Shown: positions 46,995 through 57,940 of the stretch, one piece after another
Layout: each line of letters starts with the position of its first letter
How positions within the stretch are numbered: the first letter of the stretch is position 1
Source of the DNA: Papio anubis
Taxonomy: Eukaryota; Chordata; Mammalia; Primates; Cercopithecidae
Assembly (NCBI RefSeq): GCF_008728515.1
Contig: NC_044991.1
Coordinates: forward strand, 39,636,968-39,700,967
Direction of reading: 5' to 3'
DNA: 64,000 bases
Made by a program: the position numbers and the translations under genes
Notes under the pieces: generated by a model
Databases searched by the model: none
Seen by the model: the letters and a program-made list of their open reading frames with translations, nothing else
What the model was told of the DNA's origin: nothing

Positions 46995-47312
46995 ATTTTT
47001 TTGAGATGGAGTCTCCCTCTGTCACACAGGCTGGAGTGCAGTCATGCCATCTTGGCTCACTGCAACCACTTCCACCTCCCAGGTTCAAGCAATTCTCCTG
47101 CCTCAGCCTCCCGAGTAGCTGGGATTACAGGCACATGCCCCCTGACCCCAGGCACCCCCTACCCCGGCTTCCCGGCTAATTTTTATATTTTTAGTAGAGA
47201 CGGGGTTTCCCCATGTTGTCCAGCCTGGTCTCGAACTCCTGACCTCAAGTGATCCTCCTGCTCCAACCTCCCAAAGTGTTGGGATTATAGGCGTGAGCCA
47301 CTGCGCCCAGTC
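46995..47312 (-). mobile_element. Alu SINE (AluS-like), antisense, with insertion
   Basis: 'ttttttgagatggagtctcc', 'ttggctcactgcaaccactt', 'gtagctgggattacaggcac' and the end 'gcgtgagccactgcgcccag'. About 30 extra C-rich bases ('ctgaccccaggcaccccct' and following) interrupt the left-right linker near 47140-47172. Confidence 0.93.
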
Positions 47313-47489
47313 TGAGCTGATTCTTAAAGTAGGTTTCTACCTAAATAAGTACATGAAGAAGGAAGGACTTCAAAACAACCCAGATACCACCCTTGACCTA
47401 AAAAGAGGACTCTGAGCAAGAACAGCTCACAAGAAAAAAATTTACACCAGATCATGATTTTTAAAAAACACTGTCCTGACACTTCTGCT

Positions 47490-48165
47490 TCTGTCCAAGA
47501 TGGATCAACAGGAACCAGATTTATCCTCACACCATCACACTGAAGTTTAAAAAAAAAAAAGACAAACCTAAGAAACAATTGTTAAGACACAGGACCTCAG
47601 GCAACAAAGGCTAGGAAACAACAAGCCAGGTAAGCCCCATGGGCGCTCCATCCGACCGCCAAGGGAGAGTTCACAGGTCACAGTATGAGAGGGAAACCAA
47701 GGCAGAGGCTGGAGGACTTCCTGAGTAAAGGAGATGGAGTTGAGAGTCCCGGAGGCCACTCAGCTAAAGCACTCAGGACACAGTAGTGGAGAGGAGAGAG
47801 CTGCACAGAGGGAGAACAGTGGAGTTGTGCAGAAGGCCCCTGGAGCATCCAGCTGAGTACTAAGCAGGTAAAGAAACTACACAAGATCAGGAAAAGATTA
47901 GTGCTTACAACACCTACGCTCACACAGGGCTGAGAATAGTGCCCGATCCCACCACTCCATGGAGCTCAGGAAGGACTCGCTGCAGCAGTGGGAAGAATTA
48001 GTCCTACTAAGCACTGCTCTAGACTCACCTAATAAATCATAAGATCCAGACCCAAACTAACCAAAGTGATTTCAAGTAACTTAACGAAAAGCTCAAGAAT
48101 TGTCATAGGAATACAAGAGTACCTAGTACCCATCAAGGCAAAAACTGTCTGCCCAACCTCCTTAA
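47490..48165 (+). repeat. Ancient L1 (L1MA/L1PB-age) 5' UTR fragment
   Basis: 'tccaagatggatcaacagga' with 'accagatttatcctcacacc' matches the 5' start of middle-aged L1 elements, including the 'CAAGATGG' YY1-type site. 'aagaaacaattgttaagaca' and later 'gtacctagtacccatcaagg' continue into the 5' UTR. ORF1 and everything downstream are missing, so this is a 3'-deleted copy. Confidence 0.65.
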
Positions 48166-48909
48166 CCCTCAAATGGCCAAAGGAGAGAACACAAGGAAAA
48201 TAGGCCCATGATTCAACTCACTCTCAGAGCCCCTTCCTGGCTCTACAGAGGAGGCATGTGGCTCTGGTGGCACTACCATCCAGGGCCAGAGGCATGTCAC
48301 TGTCCAATCACATTGGTAACACCAGCCACTATCAGCCAACTGCATTTAAGGGCCGTTGACTGAGAACTAGTACAGTGAATCTTTCCTAAGAGTATTCTAA
48401 GCTACAGGCAAGTCTTAATTATACAGTCATTTCTAAAGTTGATATAATTTAAAATAATTAAGGTGTTCACTTTTACATTTTATAAAGCTTATTATCTTAT
48501 TAAACACCATTCTGTTTCATGTGGTAGAATTTTATTAGAAACGCCAGACTTATGAATAATAAACTGACTGATTAAAGATTTGAATGAGAGTAATCCCTGA
48601 GATAATTTTAAACAAGGGGCATATTTTTTACATATGAATTCTTAACAACACGGTCACTATTTACCTTCAAACACTGTCAATTTAAAAAAAATCATCAGAA
48701 TATGTTTGAAAGATTCTGAAAATATGTCATTTTTTATTTTCTCAAAAACTCCATTTTTTATGAAATGATCTTGGTATAGATTTATTTCATAAAACTGAAT
48801 TTACATAGTTTCAATAGAAAATTTTATCAGGATAAGACATGATACCTAACCTCTCAGTTCTATCAAAATTTCTGGTTTTAGGATGAATAACCTAAACTGA
48901 TCTTCATAA
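48166..48909. other. Unique AT-rich DNA
   Basis: AT-rich, no named repeat and no supported frame. Confidence 0.4.
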
Positions 48910-49102
48910 CTAGGGTGACCACATGTTCTGGTTTGCCCAGGACAATCAAAGTTCATACCTCTTGTCCCCTTCATTCTCCATAATACTCCCAAATGTAGAC
49001 AATATATCATAAGGCTGCCCTATTCATAATGGAAGTGAACACATGGTGCTCTCAGAAGTCAGCAAATCCTCAAATACAAGCAGAATAAGTTATTTACCCT
49101 AA
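48910..49102. mobile_element. Short DNA-transposon MITE (family uncertain)
   Basis: The left end 'tagggtgaccacatgttctg' with 'ggtttgcccaggacaatcaa' resembles a MER-class DNA transposon whose ends begin TAGGGTGACC. The right edge 'aagttatttaccctaat' is a plausible degraded inverted repeat. No target duplication was identified. Confidence 0.4.
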
Positions 49103-49415
49103 TACATTCTAAAATCAAAAATGAAATTAGGAGTAAGCCCCAAAGTTTCCAGATTGCCTGTTTTCTAATGGTTTTCCAGGCATTAAAAAAAACCCCACTC
49201 ACAAAGTGTCCCACCCCTCCCTGACCTCTAACTTTTGGGCATGAAGGTAAGTTCGAACATCCTTGTCAGCTGCTTCCATTCCCTGTTTTCAACTGTCAGG
49301 TTCCCCAAGATAACTTTTATACCAAGTACATCTGGGTATTATAAATTGCATCATGGGAACATTTAATTTACACAAATTCAACTACCTGGCACTCTGATCA
49401 AAAAGGATAACTCCA

Positions 49416-49679
49416 GACGGGCGGATCACGAGGTCAGGAGATCGAGACCATCCTGGCTAACATGGTGACACCCCATCTCTACTTAAAAAAAAAAAAAAAA
49501 AAAAAAACTAGCCAGGCGAGGTGGCGGACGCCTGTAGTCCCAGCTACTCAGGAGGCTGAGGCAGGAGAATGGCATAAACCCGGGAGGCGGAGCCTGCAGT
49601 GAGCTGAGATCCGGCCACTGCACTCCAGCCTGAGCGACAGAGCAAGACTCCGTCTCAAAAAAAAAAAAAAAAAAAAAAA
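49416..49679 (+). mobile_element. Young AluY (Old World monkey type), 5'-truncated
   Basis: Starts at 'gacgggcggatcacgaggtc', about 45 bases into the consensus, and ends in a long poly-A. Perfect 15-bp target duplications 'aaaaggataactcca' (49401-49415 and 49676-49690) prove a target-primed insertion. The right arm has 'gcataaacccgggaggcgg' and 'gagatccggccactgcactc'. The middle A tract is expanded to 23 A (49485-49507). Confidence 0.94.
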
Positions 49680-50652
49680 GGATAACTCCAATCAGCCTAG
49701 GTATTCTGCCCCCAACAACTGCCCTTAGTGACCGTCTGCCCACAGGTGATGACCATGGAGGACTGCTCAACCATTTGGTGAGACATGTGGACAGAACTTG
49801 CCAGTTTCAGACATAGCCATGATCTGCACCTTTAGGAGCCAGGTGGACGGTTGGTAAAGGTTCTTTCAACACCTTCGAGAAAGAAATGGAAGGAGGTATA
49901 GAGAGTAATACAAAAATAATGACCATGAGGAAGGGAAACGGCAACCGTGTTTACCCAAACATGATGATGATGATGAAGAGGAAGAGAAGCTGCAGTTCAT
50001 TATATGATTACATCACCCTGGGTACCTACCACATTGACTTACATAAACACACCTTTCTGTGCAGGGCTGCCAGTACAAAACCCTGGGCTTTGCAAGGAAT
50101 TTGCAAAGGGGGTGATCATATTTATTGATCATATTTAGTGTATACAATTATTTTCAAAGGGTCTTATTCTATAACAGAGGCTGGGAAATAACACGCTCTG
50201 TACATCAATATGCTTGCAAAACATGTGAAACTGAGAGTCTGAGCTAGTCTAACAGCAAGCACTGTTGTCCTAGAGGCAGGCAGAGATAGCCCCAGAAGTT
50301 CTACACAAAGAAGGGATGCAGCAGTGGCAATCGATTAAGTGGGGAGGAAGGCCAGTCTTGAAGCTATATTTGCATTGCAAACCCATCGCTTTTACTTAAT
50401 ACAAAATACCTGTATTTTGAGCAGCCTTCAGAACTGATGGAGATGACAGGAGGTATGAGCACTCCTGCTGCCACCACGGGGGCAGGTGGGAGGGCAGTAT
50501 CTCCTTAAGTTGACAGCAGCGCTAGAAAAGATTGCCCTCTAAGCCAGTGCTGCTCAAAGAAAGGGCAACAGACCACTGTCTGCCCTGAACTGTTTGTGCA
50601 GATCTGTGAGGAGGTAAGTATAAAAATGGGAGTGTTTAGAAATGTTTACAGC
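49680..50652. other. Unique DNA with (GAT)n
   Basis: Contains a short GAT/ATG trinucleotide run (49961-49975) followed by GA-rich bases. No other named feature. Confidence 0.4.
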
Positions 50653-50953
50653 GGCCGGGCGCGGTGGCTCAAGCCTGTAATCCCAGCACTTTGGGAGGCC
50701 GAGACGGGCGGATCACGAGGTCAGGAGATCGAGACCATCCTGACTAACACGGTGAAACCCCGTCTCTACTAAAAAATACAAAAATTTAGCCATGCGAGGT
50801 GGTGGGCGCCTGTAGTTCCCAGCTACTCGGGAGGCTGAGGCAGGAGAATGGCATAAACCCGGGAGGCGGGGCTTGCAGCGAGCTGAGATCTGGCCACTGC
50901 ACTCCAGCCTGGGCGACAGAGCGAGACTCCGTCTCAAAAAAAAAAAAAAAAAA
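50653..50953 (+). mobile_element. Young full-length AluY (Old World monkey type)
   Basis: Starts 'ggccgggcgcggtggctcaa', has 'gcataaacccgggaggcgg' and 'gagatctggccactgcactc', and ends in a poly-A of about 19. Perfect 15-bp target duplications 'agaaatgtttacagc' flank it (50638-50652 and 50954-50968). It lies 23 bases upstream of an older Alu in the same orientation. Confidence 0.95.
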
Positions 50954-50975
50954 AGAAATGTTTACAGCAGTTTGT

Positions 50976-51269
50976 GGACAGGCACGGTGGCTCATGCCTG
51001 GAATCTCAGCACTTCAGGAGGCCGAGGCGGGCGGATCACTTGAGGTCAGGAGATTGAGACCAGGCTGGCCAACATGGTGAAACCCCATCTCTACTAAATA
51101 TACAAAAATTAGCCAGGTGTGGTAGTGTGTGGCTGTAATCCCAGCTACTTGGGAGGCTGAGGCATGAGAATCACTTGAACCAGGGAGGTGGAGGTTGCAG
51201 TGAGCTGAGATCATGCCACTGCACTCCAGGATGGGCGACAGAGTGAGACTTTGTGTCCAAAAAAAAAAA
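50976..51269 (+). mobile_element. Alu SINE (AluS-like), sense
   Basis: 'ggacaggcacggtggctcat', 'cttgaggtcaggagattgag' and 'actgcactccaggatgggcg' with a short poly-A ending near 51269. It is more diverged than the AluY beside it. Confidence 0.94.
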
Positions 51270-51276
51270 GAAATAT

Positions 51277-51298
51277 ATACACACACACACACACACAC
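51277..51298. repeat. (CA)n microsatellite at an Alu tail
   Basis: An 11-unit CA run directly follows the A-rich tail of the Alu at 50976, a common birthplace of microsatellites. Confidence 0.9.
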
Positions 51299-51665
51299 GT
51301 ACGTTAATAATTACCTATTTTACCTTCTTTATATAATACATCTTTGATCCAGTGTGTACTGTATACCCACAGGACATCTCAATTGGGACCAGGCACATTT
51401 CAAGAGGCAGAGAAATAGCCCTGTCTCCCCAAGCTCCTGACCACCCCCTGGTGCATGGGCCCAAAGCCCTGCCCACTCATGGAGAGTTGGTAACACTGAT
51501 GGGTTCTGGAAAGGTGCCCCTCACACCACACCGTCACCAGACACACTCACAAGGAAACCTTAGTCCTGGGAGACCTGCAAGCTAGTCAGAGAGGCACCAA
51601 GGGATAGGTCCCCTCTACTCTTCTCTTCAGCTGATCTGAGAAGGAAAGGAAGCAGCATAAGGACC

Positions 51666-51700
51666 TGTGTGTGTGAGAGAGAGAGAGTGTGTGTGTGTGT
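51666..51700. repeat. Compound GT/GA/GT microsatellite
   Basis: (GT)n, then (GA)n, then (GT)n within 35 bases. Confidence 0.9.
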
Positions 51701-51869
51701 TATCATCCATTCTAAGAGTTTCTATGGTAAAGCCCACTTGTCCAGAGAGAAAAGAACCAGCCCTAAGCTTCACCCTCAGTAGTGGACAATGAGCCTGTAA
51801 CACATGATGCCCAAGGAGTCTTTCTTGTGAACAGACAGCCACCAGTTCACCTTGAAAAGAGCCACTCAC

Positions 51870-51930
51870 CCTTCCAGGTGACCAGTGCTTGCTCCCTTTA
51901 GAGTCTGGTGCTGTTGTACTGCACAGCACC
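51870..51930 (-). CDS. Weak candidate exon (unidentified)
   Basis: On the minus strand, 'cttctctggccacag' is an acceptor at 51931-51932, and 'TGGAAGG/GTGAGT' is a good donor at 51870/51869. The 61-base exon is open in two of three phases, one of which would end in phase 0 and so could join the exon at 46468-46578. No CpG is retained, length is small and the peptide is not distinctive, so this may be chance. Confidence 0.2.
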
Positions 51931-54237
51931 CTGTGGCCAGAGAAGCTGGCACGTTTCCAAGACACCCACCACCACAGTTTGGTATATTGGGCAAGACCAG
52001 GTGCATATATGAGTGAGCACACAGGGTGAGTCCCAGACACAGAGCACTCAAGGTACGATCTTGTCTACTGCAGTCCGTCCAGGGTTGCTTTACTTAAACA
52101 ACTGTGTGTGGCTTTAAACAGTTAAGGAGGTTGTTTAAATGGAAAAAGCCTTGAAATGAGACCAAACAGGTCTCTGCTTTTCCCCGAATTGATTATCATG
52201 TGCTTTATTTATCCAACAAAACTCTCCTTCTGAATATAACTGAAATCCTGACCATGTCCAAAGGAGCTAAGGAAATATGAGTCGTCCGAACTCTGCATTT
52301 CGCTCATGAAGACATTAACTGCCTACAGGTGATGAACATCCAGGTGAAAAGTGGCAAGTTACAGGGGAACAGCAAGAGACATTTGGGGCCACCCAAGAGC
52401 AGAGGCATCCTCCCCACACCACTGCTCAGGCCAAGGCTCACACTGCTATTCAGACCCCTCAGCACATGGGGGGGGGGGTCTCCGGGGGAGCACACCTGAT
52501 GGATAATGCCAACACTCAGAAAGGCTTCACCTGCTGAATTCTGAAACATTCAATTAAAATATGGAAATGCAGCGCTAACGGGATTAAAAAGAACTCAATT
52601 ACAATGGCAGCACTCCCTTTCAGAGTCTTAAATACCAGGACAGGGCTAATTACTGAACGCTGAGTTACACTGCTTCCTTAGATATAATTCACACAAAATC
52701 TTTTTCTGTCTAGAAATAAACTCCACTTGATCTGCCTCAGAGAACACAAGTAAAAGGTCATTTTCTGTGCTATTTTTTCAAGAGATTAGCTATTAATCCA
52801 GCTCCTCAGAGGCAACTTTCTATACCACTGTCAAAGCAACAACTCTTGTTTTTTAGAGGCAGTGGGTTCTCCACCCATAAAGAAGGCCCAATACACCTTT
52901 TTCTCTTCCAAATTCAACTTGAAACGCTGAACTGCTCACACTCAGAAGCAGCCACGCCCACCTGACAGGTTACCTGTTTACTGGAGATCAAAAGATGACT
53001 CTATTCCAAAAGACATTACCACAAGAAGAAAGTCTAAAGCAACAGCAAAGAGATGCTATTTTATTTATTTATGCCTTCTAATTTCAATGATGCTCTTCAT
53101 AAAAAGGTCTTTTCCAGGTGCCAACGAAGAGCAATCCCCCCAGACAAACCTCAGTGAGGGAGGCAAATCTGGTACCATGAACACAGGGTGTGGCCTGCAA
53201 TTCTTACCTCTACAAACACAAATGCCTTGGTGTAGCCCCTGACATAGAGAAAGGGTTCCAAACTATCTGGTCAGTAATGACCCCAGGATTCCCCACTCTG
53301 AACCAACAACTGCTGAATCTTTAGCAACAAACCACACAACTGTTGATAGCTGTTTACTTATCATTTATCCTCTTTATCCAAATCTGAGGGAAAACAGAAC
53401 TGAGGAAAGCCACACGCACTAAGCCAATCCCCTTTTCCAGTGGAGTTCTAGCTAAAAGTTTGGTCAGTCATGGCTCCAATAACACAGCCAAAGACAAAAT
53501 GGACCGCGTAAGAAGGGTTCAAATGGCTTTGCATTCAGTAGCACACAGGCTCAAAAAACAGCAAATGAGCTTAGAATACATTGGGCTACAAGAGCAAAGT
53601 CTTCCATTTTTAGAACATATTCAAGATTCCAACAATGTTTCTGACCACATTCCATTCAGTCATTCTCACAAAAAGCAGATCTCCTAACACAGCCTGACCA
53701 CCAACACAGTGGAATCACTTCCGTTCAGCTCATCCTTCCCACTGAGGCCTCAGCCTCTAAGCTCACCATCATGTTACGAAAGGGCTCAGATTCTTCACCA
53801 TCCTTTTGGTAAGGCACAGGAGTGAAGGCACTCGCCCACCACTACCAGCTACCATGGTACCATGGTACCTGAACCTGGGGGTAGCTTCCTGGGGACCTTT
53901 TTGAACAACACCTAAAGCTGCTCTCACTGTCCGCTGGCTTGAGTTCCAACTCTCTTCTCATATTAACTATGAATTAACTGTGAGAAAGGGTACAGGCAGG
54001 GGCGGGAGTTGCTGTGGGTGCAAGTGGTTTCTGTGTCAGAGGGCACATTATGAATGCATGTACATGTGTGAGGATAGTGATGAACTCAGATCAATCTGTT
54101 AAATTTCAAAATTACCAATTGTTAATTTGTTTCAAACTCTCCTTATCCCCTGATATCCTGAAAAGCAAAATTTTATGTTTTTAAACATAACAACACTCCT
54201 AGTCTTCAAGTTCCTTAAAACAGCACCAATACTGTCT
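51931..54237. other. Unique DNA
   Basis: Contains a G9 run near 52469-52479, a 75-codon plus-strand frame at 53460-53687 with no splice support, and an 18-base perfect palindrome at 53850-53867. No named repeat was recognised. Confidence 0.4.
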
Positions 54238-54425
54238 AGACCAGCTCTGTCCAGCCGAATTATCTGTGATGGAAATGTCCTATCTTTGCAGTAATCCAGT
54301 ACAGAAGTCACAAATGGCTGTCAAGCATGAGAAATGTGGCTAGTGCAAATCAATTAAATTCGTAATTTTATTTCAGTATAGCTTTTGTGGCTAGTGGCCA
54401 TGCTACTGGACAGCAAAGGTCAGAT
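54238..54425. mobile_element. hAT-type MITE (MER33-like termini)
   Basis: 'ccagctctgtccagccgaat', 'tgatggaaatgtcctatctt', 'gagaaatgtggctagtgcaa' and 'tggctagtggccatgctact' with the end 'ggacagcaaaggtc' follow the same family as 7984-8158. Confidence 0.6.
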
Positions 54426-54584
54426 AAACTGCCTTAACAACTGCTCTAAGATGGAAGCTTATTTAGGGACCCAAGTCTCCCCTTGGCAGAGTATGGAGGC
54501 AAAATAAGAACCAGCATGCTTCCGGACATGCTTCCTGATCTTCTTCCCCTCCCCACCCTCTCCTTGATCATCTTCCTCTGCAGT

Positions 54585-54799
54585 GATGTTTCTCAACCTC
54601 AGCACTACTGACATTCAGAGCTGGATAATTCTTTGGAGTGAGGTCTGTCCTGTACATTTTAGGATGTTGAATAGCAACCCTGGACTCTACCTACTAGAAG
54701 CTGGTAGGTAGCATGTCACCCTCCCCTATTTGTGACAACCAAAAATGTCTCCAGAGTTGTCAAATGCCCCCAAAGGTGCAAAATGGGTGAGAACCACTG
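54585..54799 (+). mobile_element. MER20 hAT-Charlie MITE, sense
   Basis: 'tttctcaacctcagcactac', 'gctggataattctttggagt', 'gacaaccaaaaatgtctcca' and the terminal 'gggtgagaaccactg' follow MER20 over its full length. Confidence 0.88.
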
Positions 54800-55359
54800 C
54801 TCTAGAGATAACTTTTAAAAACAACAGTGACAACAACAAAATTTCTGTTCTTAGAATTTCTGTCTCTGCTTATTTTACAGGATGAGTTACCTTCTCATAT
54901 TTGCCCTTGGTTAGGCATCTTTTCCCCACCCCTTGCAGACACCCTTTTGAACCTGAGTCCACTGGACTCACTGGAGTCCATTGGAGTTCCTGTGCCATTT
55001 TTCTAAGGTTTCTGCCCATGTAAACACATACACTGAGTGCCCAGCTACCCTCGTGCTCAGGAGAGAGGCTCACTGGAGACCAAATGACCTGCCTGTAAAG
55101 GTACCAACTACTTGTGTTAATCTACCCTGGCCAGTGTCCTTAATATAAACAGACAGCCAAAGACATCCAGATATTTGGGGGCACATCTATAGCTCAAAAG
55201 AAAAAACTGAGTAGAATAAACAGAACTGACTCTGAGCAAAAAAGCTACTTCAGCAAACAGAAATGAGTATTTTAAAAGTTCAGTCAGTATGTATCTTTGG
55301 AGAGCATCAAGAAAACATAATACCCCTAAAAACAAAATAAGAAAACAGAAACAAACAAA
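54800..55359. other. Unique DNA, nothing recognised
   Basis: No named repeat and no supported frame. A short (AAAC)n-like tract lies at about 55350-55366. Confidence 0.4.
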
Positions 55360-56100
55360 CAAAAATGGCTGCTACGAAAAAGCAGAAATTAGGATTAAAA
55401 AAATGAGTTCATGGATATTAAAAATATGATTGCCAAAATTAAAAACTTAGTAGAAAGGTTGGGAGATTAATAATTTCAAGTTTAATAATTGCCCCATGGG
55501 GTTATAAAACAAACAGAAAAAGAATGGAAAATACTGAGAAAGTTTAAGAAAAATGACAACCTGGGAGGATTATCAACTGGTCTCCAGGCTTTCCAGAAAG
55601 AAAGAGGAGAAAAATAAATAGTGAGAAAATATTGAAAATGGCAATAATAGAAGAAGAGAGCTTCCTCGAGCTAAAGAAAAGTCAAGGGAATTTAGATTTA
55701 AGAAACCTAGATTACCAGAAAGGATGAAAACGGAACACATCTTCATGAAGTTTGAGGACACCAAGATCAAGACAGGTCTCCACAGGACCCAGAAGGAAAA
55801 AAGAAAAGCTCTCATCCAAGCGTGAGAATACAGTCAGTAAATGGTCCTCACAGAAACAGCAGAAGCAGAACCATGGCCTTCAGAATTCTGAAGAAAAGAA
55901 TTTTGAACCTAGAATTCTACAGCCATACAAACTAACAGTCAAGTGTAAAGACTACAGAGACATTTTCAGATTTACTTTTTAAAAGGCAGAAGATTTACAT
56001 TCTAAACATTCTTCTAGGGAAAAAAAATTATTGAAAATAGACTTCAGCACAAATAAAAAAGAAACCCAAGAAAGATGAAGACAGGAGTGGGAGGTTCCAC
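55360..56100 (+). repeat. HAL1/L1M ORF1-containing fragment
   Basis: 'agcagaaattaggattaaaa', 'agaagagagcttcctcgagc', 'tttgaggacaccaagatcaa', 'ttcagaattctgaagaaaag' and 'tttgaacctagaattctaca' trace an ancient L1-type ORF1 (nucleic-acid-binding protein) in plus orientation. The region ends in lysine-rich bases typical of HAL1. Stops and indels break all frames. Confidence 0.55.
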
Positions 56101-56894
56101 AAAGATGACCCACCCAGCAGGACAGTGAAAGGAAGCTACGGATTCCTGCTGGATGACAGCAGCCCACAGGGCAGGTCCAGGCAGTGGCCCAGTCAGACGC
56201 CCCAGGGAGAAACTGGTCTCATAAAACAGAAAGCATGACTGACAGGGAGGAAAACCTTAGGAATATGGCAAAAGCACATCTGCTAAGAAAAACATTAGTT
56301 TGCCAATTCTTTTAAAATTTTTGTAGTCAGGTTTTTTGTCTTTTTGTGTTTGTTTCTGCCTTATTCCAGACGTGATTTCTACTCCAACAGAACTAGTGAT
56401 ACCTTTGTGACCAGATTTCCATCCTATGTGGCAGGCATGTTCTCTTCAGTATCCCTGCCTCAGGCACTGACACAGAGACATAAAAGACCAACCTGCTCCC
56501 GGTCACCATGTTGGCAGCCACAACACCTGACATTACTGAGGAGTTAAATCTGACCTGCAGTAGATCAGTATCTCTGTGGTCTCTAGTATGTATCCAGCCT
56601 GGCTTTTCTAGCCTGCATCTAACCTGGATCTTTATTCTATAGCCCTTGCTAAATTAGCCAACTTTCCCAGTATCTTCTGGACTCAACAACTGTCCAGTCC
56701 GGGAAATGAGAAAAGTGGAAATTCAAAAACAAGGATATAGCCAATAGCACCCAAGGGAAGGGTTCAATTGTCAAGAAAATTAAAATTAAGGAAGAAGAGC
56801 TTATTACGGAGATGGAGGGAAGGGGGTGGGAGTACGATACACAGTTGTGGTTACTCAGGGATGCTGGAATGGAAACCAAAATCTTTCTTGGTTT
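56101..56894. other. Unique DNA upstream of the L1 insertion
   Basis: No named repeat was recognised. A frame of 67 codons at 56344-56547 has no support. Confidence 0.4.
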
Positions 56895-56907
56895 GAAAAG
56901 ATTATCA
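56895..56907 (+). repeat. L1 target-site duplication, left copy
   Basis: The 13-base string GAAAAGATTATCA is repeated exactly at 63091-63103. The junction TTT/GAAAA agrees with the L1 endonuclease preference (complement of TTTT/AA-like). Confidence 0.93.
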
Positions 56908-57940
56908 AGGCATGCCCAAGATGGCCAAATAGGAACAGCTCCAGCCTCCAGCTCCCAGCGTGAGTGACACAGAAGACGGGTGATTTCTGCATTTTCAACT
57001 GAGGTACCCGGTTCATCTCACTGGGACGTGTCGGACAGTTGGCACTGGTCCACGGGTGTAGCCCAACTAGCGAGAGCTGAAGCAGGGTGAGGCATTGTCT
57101 CACCTGGGAAGTGCAAGGGGGAAGGGAATTCCTTTTCCTAGCCAAAGGAAACTGAGACACAAAACACCTGGAAAATCAGGTAACTCCCACCCTAATACTG
57201 CGCTTTACCAAGGATCTTAGCAAACGGCACACCAGGAGATTATATCCCACACCTGGCCCAGAGGGTCCCATGCCCACAGAGCTTTCCTCATTGCTAGCAC
57301 AGCAGTCTGAGATCTAACTGCAAGGCAGCAGCAAGGCTGGGGGACGGGCGCCCACCATTGCTGAGGCTTAAGCAGGTAAACAAAGCCTCCAGGAAGCTCG
57401 AATTGGGTGGAGCCCACCACAGCTCAAGGAGGCCGGCCTACCTCTGTAGACTCCTCCTCCGGGGACAGGGCATAGCTAAACAAAAACCAGCAGAAACCTC
57501 GGCAGCTGTAAATGCCCCTGTCTGACAGCTTTGAAGAGAGCAATGGATCTTCCAGCACAGATATTGAGATCTGAGAACGGACAGACTGCCTGCTCAAGTG
57601 GGTCCCTGACCCCTCAGCAGCCTAACTGGGAGACATCCCCCACTAGGTGCAGACCAACACCTCACACCTCACACGGTGGGCTACACCCCTGAGAGGAAGC
57701 TTCCAGAGCAAGAATCAGACAGCAACACTCACTGTTCAGCAACATTCCATCTTCTGCAGCCTCCGCTGCTGATACCCAGGCAAACAGGGTCTGGAGTGGA
57801 CCTCAAGCAAACTCCAACAGACCTGCAGCTGAGGGTCCTGACTATTAGAAGGAAAACTGACAAACAGAAAGGACACCCACACCAAAACCCCATCAGTACG
57901 TCACCATCATCAAAGACCAAAGACAGATAAAACCACAAAG
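56908..57940 (+). promoter_or_regulatory. L1 5' UTR with internal promoter
   Basis: Begins 'aggcatgcccaagatggcc', which keeps the CAAGATGGCC YY1-type site near the transcription start. Downstream it has the standard 'agacgggtgatttctgcat' and 'gtctgagatctaactgcaag' segments. It should once have driven pol II transcription of the element and, from the opposite strand, antisense transcripts. On the minus strand an ATG complementary to 57354-57356 ('cat' in 'gcccaccattg') matches where the primate ORF0 start is expected, but the frame stops after 14 codons. Confidence 0.85.

Noticed and set aside
52469..52495. G-rich run as a possible G-quadruplex
   Set aside because: A single G9 run plus one G5 run does not supply four separated G-tracts on a convincing spacing.
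57217..57420. 67-codon minus-strand frame in the L1 5' UTR
   Set aside because: It starts with GTG and is in a different frame from the expected ORF0; a shadow frame.
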